A stretch of DNA of 49,510 nucleotides from Ciceribacter lividus (GTDB lineage: Bacteria; Pseudomonadota; Alphaproteobacteria; Rhizobiales; Rhizobiaceae). The notes under the pieces are model-generated. The model had not been told where the DNA came from. It saw only the letters and a program-made list of their open reading frames with translations, and made no database searches. Location: contig NZ_QPIX01000002.1 in NCBI RefSeq assembly GCF_003337715.1, forward strand, positions 402,862 to 452,371, given 5' to 3'. This document shows, one piece after another, positions 38,957 through 47,811 of the stretch (within the stretch, counting starts at the first letter, position 1; each line of letters opens with the position of its first letter). A program made the translations under genes and the position numbers.

Positions 38957-38982
38957 AAAAGCCGGGCAGCGGCCCGGCTTTT
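38957..38982 (-). terminator. Terminator of the tns operon
   Basis: GCCGGGC (38961-38967) and GCCCGGC (38972-38978) form a perfect stem with AAAA on one side and TTTT on the other, so it works in both directions. It lies 20 nt past the tniQ stop codon and closes the leftward tns operon. Confidence 0.85.
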
Positions 38983-39002
38983 CGCAGAGAGATCAGCTTC
39001 AA

Positions 39003-40829
39003 TTAGTCAGCAATCTCAGCTTCCGACCTCCGATAAAATGGCATCCCCCCGGCGACAAAGATCGGCATCACGCCGCGATCGTGGAGTTCTTTCTTTACTG
39101 TCCAAGTCCTCCGTTCCGCTTGCGTGGCGAGGCTCCCAAGCGAAACAAATTCTCGCATGAATGCCGCCAGGTCTTTGGGGGCGACATAGTCCTGGAGGTT
39201 ACGCGTCACCGGATTTCGCAACCTGACGGTCGGAATCCTTTTCTCGGCGAGCAGCACTCTTGTGATCTTGCTCGATGACGGCATTAACTTGACCAAGTGA
39301 TGGATCGGGATGCCGTCGTGGCTCGCGCCCGCTGTGAGGTCGCGTACCTCATCGACATCCACCCGTGTGGCACCGAGACCATACTCGCAGGACGCGACTG
39401 CTACCCGTGAGAGCTTACCACCGAACAGGAGCTCGACTACTTCGCCGAACGAGCAGATCGCTCGCTTCCTGGTCTGCTGCAGATCGACAAGGCTGCCGTC
39501 ATCTTTGCACGTTACGGCCCCCTTCAATTTCCGCAAGAACTCCTCAATCTCGGAGGGTGAAAATCGGTTGATGAAGGAGAAGACTCCCGTTTCGTCTTCC
39601 ACATCGGCCTTGATGTATCCGAGCTTCACGAGTTGCTCGAACTGTGTTCCTTTCGCGTTTAGGGCTGCCTTCGCTTCCGTTGCGTTCAGGCCTTTCTTGG
39701 CTTCGGCGACGAACCTCTCCATGGTGTCGGCCGCGACGAGAATCTTCTCGAACGTGAATTTGGAGGCTTCCACGGTGATCAGCCCGGCAGCCGCCAGGAG
39801 CTTGGCGAGGCGTGCTGGATGAATGCCGTATTCACGGGATGCAGAATGCACTGAGTGAATCCGGCGTTCGGTGACGGGGCCGAAGAACTCTTCACCTGGA
39901 CCGAGCGGGAGGGTGTTGATCACGACCTCCCGCATGATGTGACGGATCGGATCATATGCACTGTCGTCGGTCTCATACGCGACCTTCTCGTATAGTCGTC
40001 CGAAGAGGAAGCGCCCTCCGAGATCGCTGTTCTTGCGATAGAAGCCTTCCGTTTTGCCAACGAGCCAGTCCCGGAACTCGTCCGCGCCCCCGGAAAGAAT
40101 GTTGAATCCGGTGTGTGCGGCGGCCGACAACTCCTGATCGCTCAGAGTCTTCGGTTTGAAGCGGACCCCGTGGCGCTCCGCGGCGCCGACTATTTCGCAG
40201 AGCCGGACGGCGGTATACAAGGGCATGGTGTCGAGCCAAGGTGAGGCCGTGGGCATTCCCCTGAGCCGTGCCTGAACGTAGCTCTGCAGGCTGTCGGTAT
40301 CCATGGGTTCCGCCTGCGACAAGAATTCCTCGACATTGGCTGCTGCAATCGCGAGATTCACGGCGAAGTCATGCATGTACTGGCGTGCATCCTCCCCAAT
40401 CGGTGTGATCAGTTTGGTCCCATGGGTCTCGCAGGTTCTGATGGGACTCACGAGCCACTCTGTACGGCCGTAAGCTCTGAAGCCCTTCCGGCCTTCGAGG
40501 TTGCGCTCGTCGTCTCGGATGCACAGGGGGCAGAGCCGGAGGCGGTACCGCTCCATGAGGGCACGCGTCAGCTTCTGGCCGGAGAAGGTACTCGTCCGGT
40601 TCTCGGTCACGATCACGCCAGGAGACAGTTTCGATTCCGGCACGTCCAGAACCGAAGCGAACTGCTTGACGTCCGTATAGTTGCCGACAACCAGTCCCTG
40701 AAAACGGAAACCCAGGTCGTTCGCGAAGGATCGTGAATGGCGATATCCGCACGCGACAGCTAGCCGGGAGCAGTAGCTGGCGATGGTTTCGCCAGCATTG
40801 AAGGGAAGAAGTTCCGCAAGTCGGGTCAT
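39003..40829 (-). CDS. tniQ: Long TniQ/TnsD-like target-selection protein
   Basis: The 608-residue protein has an N-terminal TniQ domain (MTRLAELLPFNAGETIASYCSRLA) with zinc-ligand motifs CPLC and CETHG near residues 114-156. A further 400 residues contain several helix-turn-helix-like stretches (for example REYGIHPARLAKLLAAAGLITV). Short TniQ proteins lack this extension, while TnsD-type proteins use theirs to recognise a specific attachment site, so this protein probably picks a fixed target (inference). Start ATG 40829 overlaps the tnsC stop by 4 nt. Confidence 0.88.
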   Translation of the reverse strand: MTRLAELLPFNAGETIASYCSRLAVACGYRHSRSFANDLGFRFQGLVVGNYTDVKQFASVLDVPESKLSPGVIVTENRTSTFSGQKLTRALMERYRLRLCPLCIRDDERNLEGRKGFRAYGRTEWLVSPIRTCETHGTKLITPIGEDARQYMHDFAVNLAIAAANVEEFLSQAEPMDTDSLQSYVQARLRGMPTASPWLDTMPLYTAVRLCEIVGAAERHGVRFKPKTLSDQELSAAAHTGFNILSGGADEFRDWLVGKTEGFYRKNSDLGGRFLFGRLYEKVAYETDDSAYDPIRHIMREVVINTLPLGPGEEFFGPVTERRIHSVHSASREYGIHPARLAKLLAAAGLITVEASKFTFEKILVAADTMERFVAEAKKGLNATEAKAALNAKGTQFEQLVKLGYIKADVEDETGVFSFINRFSPSEIEEFLRKLKGAVTCKDDGSLVDLQQTRKRAICSFGEVVELLFGGKLSRVAVASCEYGLGATRVDVDEVRDLTAGASHDGIPIHHLVKLMPSSSKITRVLLAEKRIPTVRLRNPVTRNLQDYVAPKDLAAFMREFVSLGSLATQAERRTWTVKKELHDRGVMPIFVAGGMPFYRRSEAEIAD

Positions 40830-41959
40830 TGAGGGCGTACTCCATATTTCGTTGCGTTCTTGCCCTTCGATTTGAGGCGGGCTTCCTCCCAGGCTCGGTC
40901 GTCGTCGCGCAGCAGGGCCACTGCGGGTTCGAGTTCCTCCCAGTTGGTGGCTGTGAAGACGTTCTTGCTCGGCCTGCATCCCGAAAACGAGGTGTAGGTC
41001 TTGATGAAGTCATCGAGCGTCACGTGCCCACGATCGTCGAGGATGGCCAACTCGACCGCGCCCCGGATCATCTGGACGACGGAGCCGAATTCGCCGTCGC
41101 ATGCATGCGCCATCCTCCGGAGGAAGATCTCTTTGAGCTTTTGAGGATCAGGTTCCTCGTCTCCCGACGCATAGCTGTCGAGGTCGAGGCGGAGCTCCAT
41201 TCCGGCATGCTCCACGACGACCGTTTCCAGGATGCTGTCGATGAGATCCACGCTTCCGTCCACGTTGAGCGTGTCGAACGGAATGACAGTCCTGCGGTTG
41301 TAGAGCTGTTTACGGGCAAGGAAGCTCGCGAGCGGAGGTACACCCGCAAGGATGAGCCGGACGGGCCAGTCGGGCATCTGGGTGAGTGCCTTGAATGCGT
41401 CCCCGATGACCGTCGCCTGCCGGACATTGGCAGTCTCGATCGCGTTTTGCGCCTCGTCGATGACGACCCACATGACCTTGTGCACCTTGAGAAGGCGGCG
41501 GAACAGAAGCCAGGCCTCATTTTCGCGGATGCGTTCCGGTGGCGTGTGACCGAGAGCCTCGAGTCCGGCGATGGCGAGGAGGCGCGGCGTGCAGGGCGAA
41601 CCTGCCTCCATGAAGATGACCGGATGGATGGTCACGCCATCCTCGTCGACATATGAGGCCATCGCCTTGAGGCTGCGGACATGTTTCACGATCGCCGTTG
41701 TCTTCCCCGCTCCCGATCGACCGCACACGGCAACGATGCGCCGCTTGTCGGGCTTTCCGGTGATCGGCGTTGTCACGCTCGCTACCAAGCCCATCAGTGC
41801 TTCCCTGAGGAGTTCGTCGCGATCGAGGGGGATGTATTTGTTGTATAGCTGAGAGATGCGGTCGGCGACCCCAAGGCGATCATCGCCGACGAGGCTGCGA
41901 ACGCGGTCGATGGCAGCCTGGCTGCGGCGTGCTTCATGGTCTTTTTCGAAATCGGTCAT
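40826..41959 (-). CDS. tnsC: TnsC/TniB-type AAA+ transposition regulator
   Basis: The 377-residue ATPase has Walker A GRSGAGKTT at residues 80-88 and Walker B VMWVVIDEAQ with D168 and E169, then sensor-type sequence MPDWPVRLILAGVP. TnsC links the targeting protein to the transposase and sets target immunity. It is 9 nt after tnsB and overlaps tniQ by 4 nt. Confidence 0.93.
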   Translation of the reverse strand: MTDFEKDHEARRSQAAIDRVRSLVGDDRLGVADRISQLYNKYIPLDRDELLREALMGLVASVTTPITGKPDKRRIVAVCGRSGAGKTTAIVKHVRSLKAMASYVDEDGVTIHPVIFMEAGSPCTPRLLAIAGLEALGHTPPERIRENEAWLLFRRLLKVHKVMWVVIDEAQNAIETANVRQATVIGDAFKALTQMPDWPVRLILAGVPPLASFLARKQLYNRRTVIPFDTLNVDGSVDLIDSILETVVVEHAGMELRLDLDSYASGDEEPDPQKLKEIFLRRMAHACDGEFGSVVQMIRGAVELAILDDRGHVTLDDFIKTYTSFSGCRPSKNVFTATNWEELEPAVALLRDDDRAWEEARLKSKGKNATKYGVRPQ

Positions 41960-41968
41960 TTCGTGCTC

Positions 41969-44293
41969 CTATTCGTCGTCGAAGATGTCGTTGCTGATGC
42001 GGCGGACGACCGAGGTTTCCTTCGTGCCGTACGGTGTGGCGGGGGTGCTGGGCTTGGTGGGCAGGGCGGCGGAACCGAGAACAGGTCGGCCGCCCGTCTC
42101 AGCTTCCTGGCGGATTTCCTTCACGCTCCTCGTCTTGGCGTAGACGATCGGTTCGATCCTGAGCGCGGCGAACAGCTCGTCGGACGGATGCCATTCACCT
42201 GTGGGGCGGGGTTCGCCCTTGACCGGACGGTCGACGACATCGAAGACGTGGTCCATCTTCTTCTCGAAGCGGAGATAGTCCTCGTCAGTCAGAACCGGGC
42301 TGACGAGACCTGCTTCAAGCCGGGCCATGTCCGCCTGCTGCTTGAGCCACGCAAACGTGCCGAGCATGGTCTGCCGGGAGGCCTTCGCGTTCTCGGTGTT
42401 GAAGAGCTTGAGGCGCTCGGACGCCGCCAGCCACTGCCAGATGCTGACCCCTTCCAGCTCGCGATGGACGCAGGGAACCTCGATCCAGCCTTCCTGCGTC
42501 AGGATCGAAATCGCACCCAGGTCGTGATTGTTCACGCGGCCGACGAGTGGGATCTTGGAGTTCTTCCGCCTAATCTGCTGGAGCTCCTTGCTCTGGTAGT
42601 AGAGCCCCGCTACCCGATAGCCCTTCTTCGAGGCCTTGCGCGTCACGTAGGTGCCGAACAGGTGGGTGCGCAGAGCTCCGGTCGGACCCGGCTGGACACC
42701 ATGGTCACGCGCGAGTTCGAACCACGTGTCGAGGGGAGTGGCGCCGTTTAGCTCGGAATGCGGCGCATTGTGATAGCCGTCGACGCACCAGCGGACCATG
42801 CACTCCGCAACCTGGTCCGCGATCATGTTCGCATGCGCCTCGGCGTCATAGTCGCCTTTCTCGGCGATCGATCCCCATGTGCGGCCGTCGAAGTAGTTGA
42901 ACATCTGGTGGCTGAAGGTCTGGAACCAGCGTTCGATGAAACCGCGCCACGAGGCATCGCCGGCTCGTGGCAGGAAGATCTCGATCCCGGCATCATTGAG
43001 CACGACCCGATACGGTCGGTGAGCGAAGTAGACCGCGCTATCCACTGCCACGAATTCGTGTGTACCGCCCTGCGGCCACGGCGACTGGCATCCGAGGCGT
43101 TGCGCGATTTCCGTCTTGTTGCGGGTGGACATTTCCAGCGCAGTCATTGCCGATTTCAACGACGGGGGTTCGGCACTGACGTGTAGGGCGACGATGCTCC
43201 GGCTCGCCACGCAGATCATCGCCGTGATCGCGAGACGGATCCGCTTGATCTTCTTGCGCTCTGCCTTCGACAACTTCTTCCAGATTCCGATCTTTACGAG
43301 AAGGGTCTGAAGGTCGGTCTCATGGTCGTCGCATTCGATCCGCTCGAGCGGGCGGATTACATCGATTCCGCCAGATTCCGGCTGCCATTCACGACGGGCG
43401 GCTTCCTTCCCGTCGCGACCGAGATCGCGCCACATTTCCGGCTGAGCGTTGAAGCGGTTGCGGAGCGTCTCCGGGCACGGGATCCGGAGCTGGTCGTCCG
43501 GCCCCCGGTGCTTGTTTTCAGCCTCCATCTTCCGTTCCATCTCACGATGGATCGCCGCAAGATCCGGCTTCGTGGTCGAGCAGGCCTCGTGGATTGCCGC
43601 GCTGAGATGCACGAACTCGTCCGCCGTGAAATATTCGGGGCGATCGCGCCGGTAGTCGTTCTTGAGGCAGATGGGGTCGAAGTCGTTCAGCTCCATCTCG
43701 AAGATCCAGCCCTTCACGGTCGAAGGCTTGGGCTCGAAGAGCGCGATGTTGGCCTTCGTGCGATACGTCAGGGCCTTGGAACCCGTTACATGGCTCTGAA
43801 TTTCACGCCACTCGCGGGCGATCACCGGAATGATGCGAAGAAGCGGTTCCCGCGACTTGCTGACCACTGGAGGCTTGGGCAGGCCGTGGATACGGGCGAG
43901 CCGCCGCTGCTCCCTGTAGTCCGCCTGCATTTCGAGAAACTTCCGAACAAAGAACTCCTTACGCAAGACATCGTCCTGGTCGGCAGGGGACAGGGTCGAC
44001 AGGCTGCTGGAGCCGGAGAGACGCGCTTTGACCTTGCTCTTGCCGTAGTATCCGAACTCCACCGTCATTGGATTGCCAGCGCGGTTCAGGCGTTCATTGA
44101 GGTCCGGCTGCGTGAAGCTTACGGTAGCGTTGGTCTCGTCCATGCGGCGGAGGACGGCTCCACTCCGGTCGCAGTAGAGGACGCAGTATTCGATGCCGAG
44201 ATCCTTCACCCGAGCGTTCTCGGGAAGCCGGATGTAGGGAAGCGATACGGGATCGTGCTGGAGTGCGAGGATCTGTCTGAGGTTGGGCTGCAT
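41969..44293 (-). CDS. tnsB: TnsB-type DDE transposase
   Basis: The 774-residue protein has the retroviral-integrase-type catalytic core. The triad is D322 (in ERIECDDHETDL), D418 (FVAVDSAVYFAH) and E454 (WRGFIERWFQTF), with 35 residues between the last two as in the DD35E class. N-terminal helices (residues 175-300) would bind the end repeats, and the Mu-type C-terminal beta-barrel is at about 560-640. It cuts the 3' ends and joins them to the target. All catalytic acids are present. Confidence 0.93.
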   Translation of the reverse strand: MQPNLRQILALQHDPVSLPYIRLPENARVKDLGIEYCVLYCDRSGAVLRRMDETNATVSFTQPDLNERLNRAGNPMTVEFGYYGKSKVKARLSGSSSLSTLSPADQDDVLRKEFFVRKFLEMQADYREQRRLARIHGLPKPPVVSKSREPLLRIIPVIAREWREIQSHVTGSKALTYRTKANIALFEPKPSTVKGWIFEMELNDFDPICLKNDYRRDRPEYFTADEFVHLSAAIHEACSTTKPDLAAIHREMERKMEAENKHRGPDDQLRIPCPETLRNRFNAQPEMWRDLGRDGKEAARREWQPESGGIDVIRPLERIECDDHETDLQTLLVKIGIWKKLSKAERKKIKRIRLAITAMICVASRSIVALHVSAEPPSLKSAMTALEMSTRNKTEIAQRLGCQSPWPQGGTHEFVAVDSAVYFAHRPYRVVLNDAGIEIFLPRAGDASWRGFIERWFQTFSHQMFNYFDGRTWGSIAEKGDYDAEAHANMIADQVAECMVRWCVDGYHNAPHSELNGATPLDTWFELARDHGVQPGPTGALRTHLFGTYVTRKASKKGYRVAGLYYQSKELQQIRRKNSKIPLVGRVNNHDLGAISILTQEGWIEVPCVHRELEGVSIWQWLAASERLKLFNTENAKASRQTMLGTFAWLKQQADMARLEAGLVSPVLTDEDYLRFEKKMDHVFDVVDRPVKGEPRPTGEWHPSDELFAALRIEPIVYAKTRSVKEIRQEAETGGRPVLGSAALPTKPSTPATPYGTKETSVVRRISNDIFDDE

Positions 44294-44303
44294 GTTGTTC
44301 CTC

Positions 44304-45149
44304 TCAATTCATGTGGTTGAAGCGGACGAAAGGGGCGTCGATGAGCTTGAGGTCCGGGCGGACCGGCATGAGGATCTCGTCGTGGATCAGGCACCAGACC
44401 GCGTTGCGGCCGTAGGCTGGAATCTCCCACCCCGCGAGGAGATCTCGGATGTGGACGGTGCCGTGGAAGCGCGATGCGTATTCGCGAAGGCGGTCGTTGT
44501 CGGCCGCAACGGAATGCTTGAGCGCACGCAGGATGCTCATTGCATTCCAGCAGCGCGCGTCGGTGGCTTCCCGCTCGGTGATGATGGTGGCTCCGTCGGC
44601 GAAGCCGTGGGGCAGGTTCCGGTCCACGGTGCCGATGGTGTATTCCAGACCGTCCTTCTCCAGGAGGTAGGTCGGGCGCACTCCCACGACGATCACCGTT
44701 CCGTTTGCCAACGTTGCGCGGTAGTCGAATGTGTGGTGGGACGTGCCGTCCTCCTGCTGAACCGGAACTGTGGATGGTTGGTCTTCGACGAGCACGATGT
44801 GCTTGGAGGCGCACATCATGTATGCGAGGTTCCGCTCGTAGGTGCTCGAGTACGTGATTGCCTTGCGCGTCTTGCCGTTGACCATGGTGCCGCGGCTGTG
44901 GCCCTTGGTACGGGCAGGATACCACCTGGAAGGGGTGGCCTCTTCGGTCGGCCGCCATACCCAGGGAATGCTGGTTAGGCCGGAATAATCCTCTTCGTCG
45001 TGCGGATCGGATTCGAACGGCACGTAACGGCCGGAGAGGGGTTCGCTTGCTTTCAGGAAGACGGTTTCGGTGGGCAGGGGAAGGAGGGTACGGTCGAAGC
45101 CGGATTCCAGTTCCTTCATGTATCGGATGACTTGGCGAATGCGTGTCAT
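44304..45149 (-). CDS. tnsA: TnsA-like endonuclease with altered active site
   Basis: The 281-residue protein shares the TnsA fold: E105 in TYSSTYERNLAYMM, D142 in HHTFDYRATL, then the strand TVIVVGVRPTYL at 151-162. Tn7 TnsA uses E63, D114 and K132 with a QxK motif on that strand; here the aligned residues are G156 and R158, so the lysine is replaced by arginine. This may weaken 5'-end cleavage or make it metal-dependent in a different way. The start at ATG 45149 follows AAAGGAATTCG. It begins the tns operon. Confidence 0.85.
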   Translation of the reverse strand: MTRIRQVIRYMKELESGFDRTLLPLPTETVFLKASEPLSGRYVPFESDPHDEEDYSGLTSIPWVWRPTEEATPSRWYPARTKGHSRGTMVNGKTRKAITYSSTYERNLAYMMCASKHIVLVEDQPSTVPVQQEDGTSHHTFDYRATLANGTVIVVGVRPTYLLEKDGLEYTIGTVDRNLPHGFADGATIITEREATDARCWNAMSILRALKHSVAADNDRLREYASRFHGTVHIRDLLAGWEIPAYGRNAVWCLIHDEILMPVRPDLKLIDAPFVRFNHMN

Positions 45150-45328
45150 TTCGAATTCCTTTGGGACGCAACTCTCCGTTCCCGGCGGGCAGTTGCCCGC
45201 TGGGCTGGAGGGTCTGTTGTTGGGATGGGCATGGCTCCGCCGCTCCGTGCGATGTGCCGCGCGGCGGGCCAGATTTGCGATGTGTGGAAATGTGCTGCTG
45301 CCTTGGTCAGGCGGCCTGGTGCGAAGGA

Positions 45329-45787
45329 TCAGTTTATCTGTGAGCCGTACTGATCCTGAAGTGCGGCGAGCTTCATTGAAACCTCCGGCTCTCTCAGGCC
45401 CTCGGCCCACAGCCTCTTGCGCATGATCCCAACGGGGCCTTTTTCCGTCATCAGGGGCTCTCGAAGCAGGATTTTCGAGATATCAACGTCGTCACGGAAC
45501 GACTGCGCCAACTTTGAGAAAACCTCGCGCGATGGGATCGGCAAGCTGATGCCCAATTGTTGCAAGGCTGGACCGGCCTCCTGGTCGATCAGGTAAATCA
45601 GAGAGCCGTGGGCCAGTTCATCATCGATTTGCGGGAACTGGGCCTGCTGGATGATGATGTTCAGCGTGACCGCAAAGGTCACGGCAAGCATCGGCTCGTC
45701 TTCCAGTATACCCTCGGCCCACCGAAGAACTGAGGGATGGAAGTCGGCCAAGGTCGTGTAATAAGCAGTCATTTTTTCGTGAAACAT
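45329..45787 (-). CDS. Unrecognised small protein upstream of tnsA
   Basis: The 152-residue protein, MFHEKMTAYYTTLADFHPSVLRWAEGIL and onward, has no signal peptide or known motif. It is acidic with a hydrophobic central helix (MLAVTFAVTLNIIIQQ). The start follows AAGGACACC. It reads in the same direction as tnsA, with a 180-nt gap that contains a GCGGGCA/TGCCCGC hairpin. It may be a cargo gene or an accessory factor of the transposon. Confidence 0.6.
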   Translation of the reverse strand: MFHEKMTAYYTTLADFHPSVLRWAEGILEDEPMLAVTFAVTLNIIIQQAQFPQIDDELAHGSLIYLIDQEAGPALQQLGISLPIPSREVFSKLAQSFRDDVDISKILLREPLMTEKGPVGIMRKRLWAEGLREPEVSMKLAALQDQYGSQIN

Positions 45788-45819
45788 GGTGGTGTCCTTG
45801 TCGCTGGGTGCATTGGAGA

Positions 45820-46125
45820 TCACGGAGTCCAACCGACAGTCTTCGTGCAAAGAAGGCCGAGAAATGTTTCGTATGAGGGAAATCGCAGCGGCGGAGCATC
45901 AAGCTGCTCGAGCTGCTCGCTCATGTCGGTCCGCAGGGAAGCCATGAATTCCCACGCCTCGCGTTGGCGAGAGGGAAAATCCATTGCGATGCCGAGTGCT
46001 TCCTGGATGGCCGCTTGCTCGAGTTCGTCGTATTGGAACTCCCGGCGGAAATCGGCGGTTCTCGATCCCTCGGTGAGGATATCGAGGGCGTTTTGCATGA
46101 GATCGCAGGTTCTACGATTGTCCAT
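45820..46125 (-). CDS. Unrecognised small protein, partner of the 45329 gene
   Basis: The product has 101 residues beginning MDNRRTCDLMQNALDILTEGSRTADFRREFQYDELEQAAIQEALGI, mostly helical and acidic. GGGAGATTGAA precedes ATG 46125; a frame open further upstream to 46341 looks like noncoding sequence. The gene is 32 nt upstream of the 152-residue gene, so the two probably form one transcript. No family is recognised. Confidence 0.55.
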   Translation of the reverse strand: MDNRRTCDLMQNALDILTEGSRTADFRREFQYDELEQAAIQEALGIAMDFPSRQREAWEFMASLRTDMSEQLEQLDAPPLRFPSYETFLGLLCTKTVGWTP

Positions 46126-47087
46126 TTCAATCTCCCTATTCATGAAATGTTTGTATGTTCGGCCGGATTGGACTACAGAATCGAGCACGGTAGCCGCGGT
46201 GGCGGTTGAGCCGGTCCTCGACGGAAGACGAGGTGCCCCGGAGGACGTATTGGTGCCGCAAACAGCGGACACGGTTCTTCGATGGCAGGCTTCATTGTCT
46301 GAACCTTCCAGGTTGTCTTGATGCAGGACGCACGATGCCATTCCGACGATGGATACTCGTCGGGATCATGGTCCCGGATGTTTGGGAAGGGGGATCGCTT
46401 GCCAGGCGGTCGCTTGGCTTACGCCCTAGGCATGGCCTGGGTCAGGTGCTAGCAGCATATATTACGCATGTGTGGTTCCTTTCGATCATCAGCACAAACT
46501 GAGCTTCCGGGGCATGGAGCCTCGGGTCGGAACAAGTACATACTCGGATTTTTTTCGTCCGTATGGAGGGAAAATGAAGGTCGGTTCACTTTTTTTGATG
46601 ACCCGGATCCTTCAGCCGGTCCAGGCGCCCGCGCAATGGCGCGGACCGTCCGCTAGACGACGATCCTCGACCGAAGGGCTATTCGCCCGGCTATGGCTGC
46701 GAAATGGTAGGTCATTGCGCTACTCGTCAGCTTCGATGAAGAATATTCAGGACGAAAAATCGTCCGACGTCAACGGTACTTGCTATAGAAAATTTTAGAT
46801 CGACGTTGGCTGTGGTCAGTAATATTCATGATCTCTTTCGTCTTTCACGCAGTGTCAACTTTATATGCGAATCCTTTGACAGGAATATTGTTGATGATCT
46901 TCATATACTTGTCGGATTGATACTCCCTCAGCGATTGCAGCGAAGACAGCTTGATGACTCCGGTTGGACCTCTCTTTCGGACACGGCTCCACCGAAGCGA
47001 GTCGGGACACTGTCGGCATCCGTTGTCGGTTGCACCGCCGCCCCGCAGCTTTCCCGTGAGCAAGACGGCTCACAAGGGAGGATGATG
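46126..47087. other. Gene-poor stretch of the accessory region
   Basis: Almost 1 kb carries no open frame with protein-like composition and a ribosome binding site. It includes a short inverted repeat CCGACGA/TCGTCGG near 46344-46363 and AT-rich blocks near 46530-46600 and 46780-46910. It probably holds promoters for the two divergent transcription units and perhaps remnants of lost genes. Confidence 0.5.
46876..46905 (+). promoter_or_regulatory. Possible promoter for the 47088 gene
   Basis: TTGACA at 46876-46881 is followed after 18 nt by TTCATA (46900-46905), in a local AT-rich block about 180 nt before the start codon. It is a weak match to the rhizobial housekeeping consensus and the spacing to the gene is long. 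Confidence 0.25.
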
Positions 47088-47762
47088 ATGCGGGAAAATG
47101 TGAAGGGCGTGGTGGCGAAGATCGAGCAGGCGCTTGGTCCGGCATACAGGAGCCTCGGGTTGACCATGGTGACCGAGGAAGATGCAGGAGAACTGGCAGT
47201 TCGTTTCCAGGCCGGCCCCAGGGTCTTCTCGCCTATGTCACTCTGGTTCGGCGTGGACGTAGACCGCGATGTCACTCTTCAGGACGCGACGGTTGCCGTA
47301 AATTGCTACGATCTTATCGAGGTTGGCGACAACGGGTGGATCCACTGGTGGTACCTGCAGGATACCAGCCATCGTGTAGAAGGCACCGACGAGGAGATAC
47401 TCGCGGGAATGAAAGAGGAGATGATGACGTATACCGTCATCGACGTCGACTATTCCCGGCCCAAGATCATCCAATCCACCGCTTTCGCGCTTGCGTGGGA
47501 AGAGGCGGTTCGTGGTACCACTCAAGTCAACGACGTCGAGGAAGTGATCGTCGAACGCGACAGCGTCCGGGAGACGGAGAGCTTCGTTTTCGAGGATGTG
47601 CTGGGTCGCGAGTTTCGCATCTCCTATCCCTTCGATGAAGATCTTCCGGCGTTCATCGTGATCGATGGCAGGAAGGTGCAGGAGATCGACCAGCACGAAA
47701 ATGAGGAGATGGAGCGGGCGCTGGACGAACTCTCGGAATTAGGTAGCAACTGCCACCAATGA
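47088..47762 (+). CDS. Unrecognised acidic 224-residue protein
   Basis: The protein, MRENVKGVVAKIEQALGPAYRSLGL and onward, is acidic (many Glu/Asp), without signal peptide or membrane segments. Features such as FSPMSLWFGVDVDRDVTLQDATVAVNCYDLIEVGDNGWIHWWY look like a folded beta-rich domain. Three ATG codons lie at 47082, 47085 and 47088; the last has the best spacing from AAGGGAGG. Its codon use fits a real gene. Function unknown. Confidence 0.65.
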   Translation: MRENVKGVVAKIEQALGPAYRSLGLTMVTEEDAGELAVRFQAGPRVFSPMSLWFGVDVDRDVTLQDATVAVNCYDLIEVGDNGWIHWWYLQDTSHRVEGTDEEILAGMKEEMMTYTVIDVDYSRPKIIQSTAFALAWEEAVRGTTQVNDVEEVIVERDSVRETESFVFEDVLGREFRISYPFDEDLPAFIVIDGRKVQEIDQHENEEMERALDELSELGSNCHQ

Positions 47763-47811
47763 AATTACCCTGCCTGCTAGGCCCGCCTGAAAAGGCGGGC
47801 TCGAGGAGCGA

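Larger units (their letters stand above)
38880..46125 (-). mobile_element. Tn7-like transposon, core (right end not found)
   Basis: Four leftward genes with the order tnsA, tnsB, tnsC and tniQ form one transposition operon (45149 to 39003) with small overlaps and gaps. Repeats at 38847-38953 give a plausible end beyond tniQ. No matching inverted end was found between 45150 and 49510, so the right boundary given is only the end of the two small genes upstream of tnsA; the true element may extend through the later cargo genes or past the window. No CRISPR-Cas genes or array are visible. Confidence 0.75.

Noticed and set aside
45608..45618. Inverted copy of the ACTGGCCAA repeat with one mismatch
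   Set aside because: It lies inside a coding sequence as a single copy and is expected by chance; it does not define the right end of the transposon. A similar single match near 47985 was set aside for the same reason.
46472..46798. A 108-residue open frame in the gene-poor stretch
   Set aside because: It has no good ribosome binding site, no family pattern and shadow-like composition, so I did not call it a gene.
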